DNA of 13,967 nucleotides from Chloroflexota bacterium (GTDB lineage Bacteria; Chloroflexota; Ktedonobacteria; Ktedonobacterales; Ktedonobacteraceae), in contig CADDZH010000127.1 in the NCBI GenBank assembly GCA_902812455.1, positions 1 through 13,967 on the forward strand, in the 5' to 3' direction. The notes beneath the pieces are model-generated. The model was not told the DNA's origin. It saw only the letters and a program-made list of their open reading frames with translations, and did no database searches. Below, in pieces: positions 6,383 to 13,967 of this stretch. Position numbers and translations under genes: made by a program. Position 1 is the first letter of the stretch, and the number at the start of each line of letters is the position of its first letter.

Positions 6383-7363
6383 ATGGCACCCGAACAACCT
6401 CCATGGTGGAGGAAGAAGCGCCAGCGACGTATGGTGATTATAGGTATCATCATTGCCTGTGCAATTATTGCACTGGTTTTCATAGGGTACTGGTATTGGG
6501 GCTGGACTGGGTTTGCTGGGAAGACCCTCTGGGATTGGCTCACTTTACTTGGCGTCCTTGCTGTTCCAGCAGTGGTGGGTCTGGCGACCATCTGGTTCAC
6601 CGAACGGCAAAGTCAGACGAGCGAGGCAGCCAACAAGCAGCAACATGAGACTGATATGCAAATTGCAGAAGACCAACAACAGGAAGCTGCTCTGCAAGCC
6701 TACTTTGATAAAATGTCGGAGCTTTTACTGGAGAAGCGCTTGCGTGAATCGGAACAAAATGCCGAGGTGCGCAACATTGCACGAGCCCGCACGCTGACCG
6801 TGCTGCGTCGCTTAGACGCCGAGCGCAATAGGAGCCTGCTGCAATTCTTATCCGAGTCTGGTCTGATCGGACAGAGCAATGCTATCATTGACTTAAAGGC
6901 AGCCACGCTCAGTGGGGCGAAGCTCAGTGGAGCCGATTTGAGCCAGACCGACCTGAGCGAGGTGAACCTGAGCGGGGCTGTCTTGTGTAGGGCTGATCTG
7001 AGCAAGGCGAACTTGAACAGAGCGAACCTGAGCGGAACCCTCTCGAGTGGGACGATCTTGAGCGGAGCCGACCTGAGTGGGGCCGACCTCAGCGGAGCCG
7101 ACCTCAGCGGGGCTTTCTTGCTGGGAGCCGTGCTGAGTTGGGCTAACCTGAGTGAGGCCAACCTGAGCGGAGCTAGCCTCATAGGAGCCAACCTGAGCGG
7201 AGCCACGTTGAACGAGGTCAACTTGAGCGGAGCCAACCTGAGCGGGGCCAAAGTGACGACCGATCAGTTAACCAAAGCCAGGTCACTCGAAGGCGCGACT
7301 CTACCGGATGGGACAAAGCACATGGTAGTGGAGCCTACGCGCTTGATACAAATCAAAGAATGA
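6383..7363 (+). CDS. Two-TM pentapeptide-repeat protein
   Basis: 326 residues. A basic N-terminus (WWRKKRQRRM) precedes TM1 (~17-38); TM2 is ~52-73; a Gln/Glu-rich helical stretch (~76-165) follows, containing LTVLRRLDAERNRSLLQFL. Residues ~171-290 are about 24 pentapeptide repeats, mostly A-(D/N)-L-S-G, which fold as a right-handed four-sided beta helix. By the positive-inside rule both termini should be cytoplasmic, placing the helix at the inner face of the membrane. The family has no single function; members act as scaffolds or DNA-mimicking gyrase inhibitors, and the membrane-linked form is widespread in cyanobacteria and Chloroflexota without known role. GAGGGAGAG lies 6-7 bases upstream of the ATG. 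It is 242 bases before the pseudokinase gene on the same strand, which has its own promoter candidate, so co-transcription is possible but unproven. Confidence 0.88.
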   Translation: MAPEQPPWWRKKRQRRMVIIGIIIACAIIALVFIGYWYWGWTGFAGKTLWDWLTLLGVLAVPAVVGLATIWFTERQSQTSEAANKQQHETDMQIAEDQQQEAALQAYFDKMSELLLEKRLRESEQNAEVRNIARARTLTVLRRLDAERNRSLLQFLSESGLIGQSNAIIDLKAATLSGAKLSGADLSQTDLSEVNLSGAVLCRADLSKANLNRANLSGTLSSGTILSGADLSGADLSGADLSGAFLLGAVLSWANLSEANLSGASLIGANLSGATLNEVNLSGANLSGAKVTTDQLTKARSLEGATLPDGTKHMVVEPTRLIQIKE

Positions 7364-7385
7364 AGCCGTGCACTGGCTCGTTTTT
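7364..7385 (+). terminator. Weak candidate terminator after the pentapeptide gene
   Basis: AGCC (7364-7367) pairs with GGCT (7375-7378) around a 7-base loop, followed by CG and five T. The 4-bp stem is short, so this may only reduce readthrough into the next gene. Confidence 0.3.
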
Positions 7386-7491
7386 CTCCGTTGATTGAAT
7401 AGGCTCGGAAACAGGCTTGAGACTACCAGTCATGCTGAAGCAATACCCAGCGCAAAGCGATGCGGGGCTGGTCAAGAGAAAGGCAATTCGG

Positions 7492-7505
7492 TGATATACT
7501 ATAAT
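7492..7505 (+). promoter_or_regulatory. Extended -10 promoter candidate for the pseudokinase-STAND gene
   Basis: TG-A-TATACT (7492-7500) has the extended -10 form and overlaps a perfect TATAAT at 7500-7505. No good -35 is seen at 17 bases for either. The site lies ~100 bases upstream of the start codon at 7606. Confidence 0.5.
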
Positions 7506-7605
7506 GTGTGTGGTATCTTCATCTCACGTTCAGTGTTGCTGAATACTGGTACCTTGAATAGATCCACTGGGCACTGGCACAAGCCTTCGAACAGGAGGTC
7601 TGTAG

Positions 7606-10600
7606 ATGAGTGATCTTGTGGGACAGCAGCTAGGTACCTATCGTCTGCTCCGCTTGCTGGGACAGGGTAGCTTCGCTACCGTCTACCTGGGCGAACAGCC
7701 TGGCTCATCCATGCCAGTGGCCATCAAAGTTTTCCACAAGCCTCTTACTCCTGAGGAGGGGACCCTGTTCCGGCAGGACGAGGTCAGGTTCACGCGTCTC
7801 TCGCATCCCCACCTGGTGCGCGTCTTGGCCTGTAGGGTGGAGGGAAGCACCGCTTTTCTGGTGATGGCTTATGTTGGAGGTGGCACCTTGCGCGAGCGGC
7901 ACCAGCCTGGCAGCCAAGTGGAGCTGGCCACCATCGGGGCCTATGTACAGCAGCTTGCCTCGGCCTTGCAGTACCTGCATGAGGCCCAGCTGGTGCATGG
8001 TAACCTCAAACCCGAGAACATCCTGGTGGAGCAAGAGAACCAGGTGCTGCTGAGCGACTTTACCACCCCGCTGATGGGGCAGCGTTTGCGCCTGCAAGGT
8101 AGCCCGGAAGCCACACGCACCTCGACCTACCTGGCACCCGAGTCTATTCAAGGCAGGAGGCAGTCGGCCAGCGATCAATACGCTCTGGCCATCCTGGTCT
8201 ACGAATGGCTCACGGGTCAGCCGCCCTTTGCTGGCTCGCTGGACGAACTGGCAGCCCAACATCTGTTTGCCACCCCTGCCTCGCTGCGCCAGCACCTGCC
8301 CGGCGTGCCAGCAGCGGTCGAGCAGGTGGTGCTCACCGCGCTCTCCAAAGACCCCCGGCACCGCTTCGCCAGCGTGCAGGATTTCACCACCGCCTTCCTC
8401 AGTGCGGCGCAGCTCCCACTGGATGAGAACCTGCTCGGCGCTCTGCCTCCACTACCCATTCCACCGCCAGGTGCTGCCCCGTTGGCCCATGCTGCCACGG
8501 CGCCTGCATCCACAGGACCAGAGCACTCGCCTGCCCAGAACGCGCCAGCCGAAACAAGACAGGCGGCTTTCAACAACTTGCCAACACAATTGACCCCTCT
8601 GATCGGCCGCCAGCGGGAGATCCAGGCGGCCTGTGCACTTGTGCTGCAACCGGAGGTGCGTCTAGTGACGCTGGTTGGAACCGGAGGCGTGGGCAAAACA
8701 CGCCTGGGATTGCAAATTGCTACCGAACTGCTTGTGCACTTTGCTGATGGCATCTGTTTCGTCTCGCTCGCCCCCCTCAGTGATCCGGGCTTAGTCATCC
8801 CTACCATTGCCAAGACTCTCTCCCTGCGAGAGGCCGCTGATCAATCTCCGCTTGAGCAGCTCAAAGCCTACCTGCATGAGAAACAACTGCTGCTGCTGCT
8901 CGACAACTTTGAGCAGATCCTGCCGGCAGGACCTGAGCTGACTGAACTGCTTCTGGCTTGTCCCCAACTCAAAATCCTGGTCACAAGCCGCACCGTGCTG
9001 CACTTGCAAGGCGAATATGAATTTGCTGTATCACCTCTGGCATTACCTGACCTCTCGCATCTTCCCCAGAGCGACGAGCTGGTCCAGTATGCGGCGGTAG
9101 CGCTCTTCGTGCAACGGGTCAAGGCCATTAAGCCCGGCTTCCAGCTCACCGCAGCCAATGCTCGGACGATTGCCGAAATCTGTCTGCGCTTGGATGGCCT
9201 GCCGCTGGCAATTGAACTGGCAGCCGCTCGCGTGAAACTGCTGCCTCCGCAGATGTTGCTGGCACGCCTCTCCCAGAGCTTGCAGGTGTTAACCGGAGGA
9301 GCACGTGATTTGCCTGCTCGCCAGCAAACCTTGCAGAAAACGATTGCCTGGAGCTACGACCTGCTTACCCAAGAGGAGCAGTGCCTCTTCCGGCGGCTTG
9401 CCGTCTTTGTGGGTGGCTGTACCTTGGAGGCCGTCGAAGCAGTGGGCAATGCCGCTGGCGACCTTGCGCTAGACGTATTAGAAGGGGTGGGCTCTCTCCT
9501 CGACAAGAGCCTCGTGCAGCAAACAGAGCGGGAGGGCGAGGAGCCCCGCCTCATGATACTGGAGACGATCCGTGAGTATGGGCTGGAGAAGCTGACGGCA
9601 AGCGGAGAACTGGAAACGACCCGCCTGACCCATGCCCGTCACTTCCTGGCCCTGGCCGAACAGGCCGAGCCTGAACTTGACGGTCCCAATCAAGCCATGT
9701 GGGTAGCTCGACTGGAGCAGGAGCATGACAATCTGCGCGAAGCCCTGGAGTGGGCGCTGGAGCAGGTAGCAGGCGAAACGGCGGCACAGCGCAGGGAGAT
9801 CGGCTTGCGCCTGGGCGCCGCCCTCAAGGCATTCTGGATGATGCATGGACACTACCGGGAGGCTCGTATGTTTCTCGAGCGCGCCCTCGCTGTGAGCGAA
9901 GGGACCAGCGCTGCCTTGCGTGCCAGAGTCTTACGAGCGATTGCCTCGGTAGCGGATTGTCAGGGCGACAGTGATCGCATCGAGGTGGTGGCACAGCTGA
10001 GCCTGGAGCTCTCGCGAGCCCTGGAGGACACCTGCGGCATTGCCGAGTCCCTCGGCTTATTGGCCCAAGCCGGCTGGTTGAGAGGCAAGATCGGCGAGGC
10101 TATCTGCCTGCATGAAGAGCAGGTGAGACTCCTGCGGCAGGTGGGTGAGCCAGGGGAAGTGGCCAATGCCCTCTTCCTCTTGGCCGAGCACGTCAGCACG
10201 CATGGGGAGTACGCCCGGGGACAGGCGCTCTTCGAGGAGGCGCTCTCGCTCTTCCGGCAAGCAGGCAACGAGCTGTGGGTTGGGGGCACGCTGGTCCACT
10301 CAGCCTCCTGGCTCTGGTTTACGCTGGGCGATCTGCCGAGCATGCGCCAGCGCTTCCAGGAGGGACAGGCCCTCATCACCAAGGTGGGCGACCGGGGCTG
10401 GAGTGCGGAATGCCTGTGGGTGGCGGCCCTGCTGGCCCTCTCGGAAGGAGAGCCGCAGAGAGCATGCCGCCTGGCACAAGCGAGCCTGAGCATCTACCGG
10501 GAGATGGGAGACCCCTGGTATAGTGCCTGGTTGCTGCACATTTTAGGCAGGATTGAGCTACAGCGGGCAGAGCTGTCCGCAGCTCGGAGGTGGTATCAGC

Positions 10601-10899
10601 AGAGCCTGACGCTCAACCAGCAAGTCGGCGAGAAGTGGATGACACCCTTCAATCTGGAAGGACTGGCCAGCCTGGTGGCCACTCAAGGAGAGCTGCGATG
10701 GGCAGTCCAGTTGTGGGGAGCGGCAGAGGCTCTGCGTGAGGCCATGGATGTTCCCCGACTGCCTGTTGATCGTGCTGGCTATGAGCAGGCGGTGGCCGCT
10801 GCACGGGCGCAACTGGGAGAAGGGGTCTTTGCCGCCGCGTGGTCAGAGGGGCGCACGATGAAACTGGAGCAGGTTCTTGACGAGGCAACTCACCGGTGA
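7606..10899 (+). CDS. Pseudokinase-STAND ATPase-TPR-like protein
   Basis: 1097 residues. Residues 12-265 have a kinase fold (GQGSFATV, K41, KPEN 135-138, TYLAPES), but the catalytic HRD is HGN (131-133) and DFG is DFT (151-153). The base is missing, so it probably binds nucleotide or partners without phosphotransfer. After a Pro/Ala linker (270-325), residues ~330-640 are a STAND ATPase of the LuxR/AfsR-associated type: LIGRQREI, P-loop GTGGVGKT 358-365, Walker B LLLLLDNFEQ, LVTSR 458-462, GLPLAIELAA 531-540, ILETIREYGLEKL. Residues ~665-1050 are helical TPR-like repeats. The end AAARAQLGEGVFAAAWSEGR is the point where relatives usually continue into a LuxR helix-turn-helix; here the protein stops, so output is probably not direct DNA binding. 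AGGAGGT lies 6 bases before the ATG. N-terminus resembles that of the 1271-5128 product, suggesting paralogous kinase domains. Confidence 0.9.
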   Translation: MSDLVGQQLGTYRLLRLLGQGSFATVYLGEQPGSSMPVAIKVFHKPLTPEEGTLFRQDEVRFTRLSHPHLVRVLACRVEGSTAFLVMAYVGGGTLRERHQPGSQVELATIGAYVQQLASALQYLHEAQLVHGNLKPENILVEQENQVLLSDFTTPLMGQRLRLQGSPEATRTSTYLAPESIQGRRQSASDQYALAILVYEWLTGQPPFAGSLDELAAQHLFATPASLRQHLPGVPAAVEQVVLTALSKDPRHRFASVQDFTTAFLSAAQLPLDENLLGALPPLPIPPPGAAPLAHAATAPASTGPEHSPAQNAPAETRQAAFNNLPTQLTPLIGRQREIQAACALVLQPEVRLVTLVGTGGVGKTRLGLQIATELLVHFADGICFVSLAPLSDPGLVIPTIAKTLSLREAADQSPLEQLKAYLHEKQLLLLLDNFEQILPAGPELTELLLACPQLKILVTSRTVLHLQGEYEFAVSPLALPDLSHLPQSDELVQYAAVALFVQRVKAIKPGFQLTAANARTIAEICLRLDGLPLAIELAAARVKLLPPQMLLARLSQSLQVLTGGARDLPARQQTLQKTIAWSYDLLTQEEQCLFRRLAVFVGGCTLEAVEAVGNAAGDLALDVLEGVGSLLDKSLVQQTEREGEEPRLMILETIREYGLEKLTASGELETTRLTHARHFLALAEQAEPELDGPNQAMWVARLEQEHDNLREALEWALEQVAGETAAQRREIGLRLGAALKAFWMMHGHYREARMFLERALAVSEGTSAALRARVLRAIASVADCQGDSDRIEVVAQLSLELSRALEDTCGIAESLGLLAQAGWLRGKIGEAICLHEEQVRLLRQVGEPGEVANALFLLAEHVSTHGEYARGQALFEEALSLFRQAGNELWVGGTLVHSASWLWFTLGDLPSMRQRFQEGQALITKVGDRGWSAECLWVAALLALSEGEPQRACRLAQASLSIYREMGDPWYSAWLLHILGRIELQRAELSAARRWYQQSLTLNQQVGEKWMTPFNLEGLASLVATQGELRWAVQLWGAAEALREAMDVPRLPVDRAGYEQAVAAARAQLGEGVFAAAWSEGRTMKLEQVLDEATHR

Positions 10900-11259
10900 A
10901 TGGTGGAGGTATGTTCAAGTGCCACAGAAGGAGTCCTGGGCTGTGTTGATGGTAAATTAAAAAGGGGGCTAGAATTGACTCGATTCTTCCGTGAGGCAAT
11001 GAGGGAGTACTAGCATAGTTGACCGCTAACACTGCGAGCAGACCGTGTCTGTCTCTTCGGAATAATGATCGGGGGAATACTACCGAGTACTTGCTCAAGC
11101 GCGAGGGGTCGTTGATAGAGCTTGCCGTGCGGGGCCAGGAAGTGGATCAACACCGGTGAGAGAGAAGCCGAAGCCCGTCGGTTCCGCCCCAACTACATGC
11201 CGTTACACCGTAATGTCTTGCCATTTGTCTACTTGATACGCCGCGAGCGAAAACAGTCT
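10900..11259. other. Convergent intergenic region with repeat copy
   Basis: This lies between two convergent genes. It contains the second copy of the 120-bp repeat. No convincing intrinsic terminator was seen for either gene. Confidence 0.55.
11067..11186 (-). repeat. 120-bp dispersed repeat, copy 2 (coding remnant)
   Basis: Matches 5773-5892 at 103 of 120 bases in the same orientation. The minus frame encodes NRRASASLSPVLIHFLAPHG and KLYQRPLALEQVLGSIPPI, but the helix-turn-helix that follows in copy 1 is missing: after the shared part the sequence diverges and soon ends. It is a more truncated remnant of the same probable mobile-element gene. Confidence 0.75.
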
Positions 11260-13263
11260 CTAGATTTCCGGGCCTGGCAGGTGAGATGCGATGACATCTT
11301 GCGGTATCGTGCTGATCGGGACAGCTCCATACTGAAGAAACAGGCTGGATTCCTGGCCGGTGGTGAGAAATGAGAGGTATGAGTGGAACTCGGGTGATCC
11401 GCTTCCTTGCGTATAGAGGTGCTCTACGCTCCAAAACTGGTAGTTGCCCTGCTGCAGAGCAGTTGCGCTGGGAGCCACTCCATCAATAGCAATGATAGAT
11501 ACATCTGCTTCCTGAGCTACCAGCAGGGGTGCATAGCCGATAGCGCCCGGAATCTCGGCTACTGCCTGCACCCAGTCATTCTTCAGGCGTACACCTTTCA
11601 CGTGCTCGGCCTGCCCATTGAGCATAAAGGCGCGAAAAATGGCCGCTACTGGATCATTTGGTTGGCGCTGGATAACCGTGATAGCCTGATCAGGGCCTCC
11701 TACTTGCTCCCAGTTGGTGATCTGCCCTTGATAGATAGCCCGGATCTGAGCAGTGCTTAAGCTGCTTACCTGCACATCAGGATTAACAATTACAGCATAC
11801 AGCAGGGCCAGAACAGGATGATCCGCCAGGTTACGCTCCGGCCTCGCGCTCAGATCGGTATCAGCCACATCTATTTTGCCTTGCTGCAAGAGGTTCAGGC
11901 TTGCGCGGCTGCCATCTCCTCCCAGGTTGACCGTCATACCAGGGCATTGCTCCTGGTAATCACTATCAACCTGTTGAAGCAATGGCTCCAGATTTTGAGA
12001 ACCATCGATAGCAAGCGCGCCCTGTGCACAAGCAAAAGGAAAAGGCGTAGAAGCCGTACCTGGAGTATTCCCGGCTACCGGCAAGAGAGAGGCTCCGCCT
12101 GTCGGGGTGGCCCGCAATGGCTTATGCGACCCATTGGCAGAGGGTGGAGAAGTCTGGCCTCGTGACGATGCTGTCACCGTAGGAGTGCTCCCTGAGGAGG
12201 ACGAGCCAGTACCGGCAGTAGCGGTCGTTGACCGGCCTGCGCGCCAAAACGGTAAGCTCTGCAAGGCAGGAAGGTGTGGGGGCAGTGAAAAGATAAAGAA
12301 GGATGCGCCTATCAACCCGATCAGCAGCACGGAAAGCGTGAGGAATGAGGCAACGCGCTGCCAGGTAACAGGGGTGCGCCGGGATCGCACAGCAATACGG
12401 CGCTCAGGCACAGCAGGGATGATCTGCGGGTGATCTTCAACGACTGCAGCAAGCAAAGCCTGGGCAAGCGCAGAAGGGCCTGGGAAACGCGCCTCTGGAC
12501 TTTTGGCCAGCGCAACACGCACCACCAGCTCCAGGGTTTCTGGCAGTTCTGGACGAAGCTCGCGCAGCGATGGAATAGGCTCGTCCGTATGCTTCAAGGC
12601 AATTTCTTCCGGACTTTCACCATCATATGGCAGCTCTCCTCCCAACAAGCTATAGAGTAAGACGCCCAGCGCGTAGATATCACTTGCGGGAGTTACCATA
12701 CCGAGCGATTGCTCAGGGGCAAGATAGGCAGGATTGCCCTCATTGAATTGCGACACCAGCGGCTCGCCATCCTGGTATGGGTGTTTCATCGCAAAATGCG
12801 TGAGCAAGATATTCTCATCACTTGAGACCAGGATGCTTGAAGGCTGAATATTGCCATGCACGATTCCCTGCTCGTGAGCATATTGAAGCGCCTCGCACAA
12901 CTGTGTCACAAAGCGCAGGACGAGAGGAACCGGTAGATAGCGCTCACTTTGCCGTTTCAGATAGGCTTCTAAAGTCTCAGCTTCGGTAAGTTGCGTTGCA
13001 CAGAAGAGCAAATCATCTCCGGTACCGAATTCAAGGAGTGGCTGGATACGCGGGTGACGACAACGCCAGACCTTTTCTACTTCGGTAGGAAAGTGTTCGC
13101 GAAATCCTGTGGGATCAGGAAATTGCGGCCTGAATAAGCGCAACACAACATCGTACCCACCCCTCGTCGTGGGGCGAGCGCGATATGTCTCTACCATACC
13201 CTCATGAGCCAGGCACTCCAGCACAAAATAGTTACCTATCAAAACCCCTGAAAGTTCCGCCAT
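11260..13263 (-). CDS. Pseudokinase-TM-PstS-like solute-binding receptor
   Basis: 667 residues. Residues ~10-270 are a kinase fold that has lost nearly every catalytic element: glycine loop decayed to AHEGMVET, the ATP lysine is R42 (VVLRLF), HRD is HGN (136-138), KPEN is QPSS, DFG is HFA (156-158). Structural landmarks remain (LAPEQ 181-185, ASDIYALG 193-200). One TM helix spans ~305-327, then a Ser/Thr/Gly/Pro-rich linker (~340-408). Residues ~410-660 resemble PstS-type periplasmic phosphate-binding proteins: GSQNLEPLLQQVDSDYQEQC, a D-V-A-D-T-D-L segment, Y-Q-G-Q-I-T-N-W-E-Q-V-G-G-P-D, then ITVIQRQPND where PstS has its R-x-x-G-S-G-T phosphate loop. The ligand may therefore not be phosphate. 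C412 and C440 could form an extracellular disulfide. Starts 9 bases after the stop of the upstream kinase-like gene, with GGGAGG before that stop, so the two are very likely one operon. Confidence 0.88.
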   Translation of the reverse strand: MAELSGVLIGNYFVLECLAHEGMVETYRARPTTRGGYDVVLRLFRPQFPDPTGFREHFPTEVEKVWRCRHPRIQPLLEFGTGDDLLFCATQLTEAETLEAYLKRQSERYLPVPLVLRFVTQLCEALQYAHEQGIVHGNIQPSSILVSSDENILLTHFAMKHPYQDGEPLVSQFNEGNPAYLAPEQSLGMVTPASDIYALGVLLYSLLGGELPYDGESPEEIALKHTDEPIPSLRELRPELPETLELVVRVALAKSPEARFPGPSALAQALLAAVVEDHPQIIPAVPERRIAVRSRRTPVTWQRVASFLTLSVLLIGLIGASFFIFSLPPHLPALQSLPFWRAGRSTTATAGTGSSSSGSTPTVTASSRGQTSPPSANGSHKPLRATPTGGASLLPVAGNTPGTASTPFPFACAQGALAIDGSQNLEPLLQQVDSDYQEQCPGMTVNLGGDGSRASLNLLQQGKIDVADTDLSARPERNLADHPVLALLYAVIVNPDVQVSSLSTAQIRAIYQGQITNWEQVGGPDQAITVIQRQPNDPVAAIFRAFMLNGQAEHVKGVRLKNDWVQAVAEIPGAIGYAPLLVAQEADVSIIAIDGVAPSATALQQGNYQFWSVEHLYTQGSGSPEFHSYLSFLTTGQESSLFLQYGAVPISTIPQDVIASHLPGPEI

Positions 13264-13272
13264 GTTCTTAAC

Positions 13273-13967
13273 TCATCCTCCCGGAAAGAAGAAAGAAGAG
13301 AGCAATGCTCCTAACAAGCCAAGCAAAAGCAATATAACCACCAGAACTGGCAGTATTTTTCTCAACTGCTCGCGCAGCGCCAGCGCTCGATCGCTCACAG
13401 GGTCTTTTTTTAAACCAGGCGAGGCAGGGGCCACGAATGATCCTGGGGTGCTTGCAATTTCCGGCGGCACCGGCTTAGTAGCTACCGCTGAAGCAACTGG
13501 TGCAGCAGCGACTGCTGCCACAAAGGCGCTGCTCAATTCCTGGGCCGAGCCGTAGCGCTCAGCACTATCTTTCTGCAGCGCCCTTTGCAGAACGCCATCT
13601 ACAGCATCCGAAATGCCTGGCGCCAGCAGGCGAGCTGAGGGAGGCTGCTGGCGCACATGTTTGAGCAATAGCTCATCAGGTGACTGGCCGGTAAATGGCG
13701 GCTGGCCGGTAAGGATCAGAAAGAGGACTGCCCCAAGAGAATAGATATCGCTGGCAGTTCTGAGCATTCCCAGGAACTCCTCGGGTGCCATATACTCCGC
13801 ATACTCCACCGAACTCCAGCCCAAACCAGCACGGGCTTGCTGGTTACCAGCATAGACACGAGCCATACCAAAATCCGCCAGCAGCATCCGCCCATCAACT
13901 CTCACAAATATGTTGGTTGGCTTGATATTGCCATGAATAATACCGCGATCATGGGCGTATTGCAGGG
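13273..13967 (-). CDS. C-terminally membrane-anchored kinase-like protein (5' end beyond window)
   Basis: The frame is open at the right edge; ~230 residues are visible. It begins within the kinase C-lobe: LQYAHDRGIIHGNIKPTN, ADFGMARVY, EYMAPEEFLG, ASDIYSLGAVLFLILTGQPPF, and a helical end reading RALQKDSAERYGSAQELSSA. The catalytic HRD is HGN (13927-13935), while Mg-binding N and DFG are kept, so it is an atypical kinase or pseudokinase that may still bind Mg-ATP. An Ala/Pro/Val-rich linker leads to one C-terminal TM helix (LRKILPVLVVILLLLGLLGA and on), with almost nothing beyond it (SSFFFPGG). This gives a cytosolic domain with a tail anchor and no outside sensor. The adjacent downstream gene supplies a kinase-like domain with an extracellular sensor, so a paired complex is plausible. 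The N-lobe cannot be judged. Confidence 0.88.
   Translation of the reverse strand, partial: LQYAHDRGIIHGNIKPTNIFVRVDGRMLLADFGMARVYAGNQQARAGLGWSSVEYAEYMAPEEFLGMLRTASDIYSLGAVLFLILTGQPPFTGQSPDELLLKHVRQQPPSARLLAPGISDAVDGVLQRALQKDSAERYGSAQELSSAFVAAVAAAPVASAVATKPVPPEIASTPGSFVAPASPGLKKDPVSDRALALREQLRKILPVLVVILLLLGLLGALLSSFFFPGG

Noticed and set aside
6700..7251. Long minus-strand open frame rich in (APLR) repeats
   Set aside because: It is the antisense of the pentapeptide repeats; the 15-bp periodicity keeps the opposite frame open. The plus-strand protein has TM helices, a ribosome site and a family match.
11147..11434. Minus-strand 95-codon frame overlapping the receptor C-terminus
   Set aside because: Out of frame with the well-supported solute-binding domain and without family features.

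Overview
The window looks like accessory chromosome of a multicellular, actinomycete-like Chloroflexota (class Ktedonobacteria). This is inferred from the large Hanks-type Ser/Thr kinases fused to STAND (NB-ARC-type) NTPases and TPR arrays, a pentapeptide-repeat membrane protein, moderately high GC, and abundant transposon debris between genes. No tRNA, rRNA or CRISPR array was seen.

Left part (1-1270): a MarR-family regulator reads leftward off the window edge from a near-consensus sigma-70-type promoter with two CAATA/TATTG inverted repeats. It is followed by the last ~66 codons of a Tn3-family transposase and a geneless stretch. Central-left (1271-5128, minus strand): a 1285-residue protein with an intact kinase domain, an NB-ARC ATPase and eleven 42-residue TPR units, which is an NLR-like signal switch. 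The 5129-6382 gap holds its promoter, a truncated helix-turn-helix fragment of probable mobile-element origin, a strong but apparently ownerless intrinsic terminator, and AT-rich DNA. Central-right (6383-10899, plus strand): a two-TM pentapeptide-repeat protein, then a 1097-residue pseudokinase-STAND-TPR-like protein that lacks the LuxR DNA-binding end often found on such ATPases. Right part (11260-13967, minus strand): a two-gene operon, 9 bp apart. Its first gene is a membrane-tethered kinase-like protein running off the right edge. Its second is a degenerate pseudokinase joined through one TM helix to an extracellular PstS-like solute-binding domain.

The main observation is that three of the four kinase-like proteins carry HGN in place of the catalytic HRD, with increasing decay of the other motifs, while the fourth is fully canonical. 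The locus therefore combines one presumably active kinase with three presumed non-catalytic scaffolds or sensors: two with cytoplasmic STAND modules, one with an outward-facing binding protein, and one tail-anchored in the membrane. Two different direct repeats (120 bp and 27 bp) occur in interleaved positions around the central genes, consistent with assembly or turnover by mobile elements. Whether these genes form one system is an inference; what is directly visible is their proximity and shared domain types.
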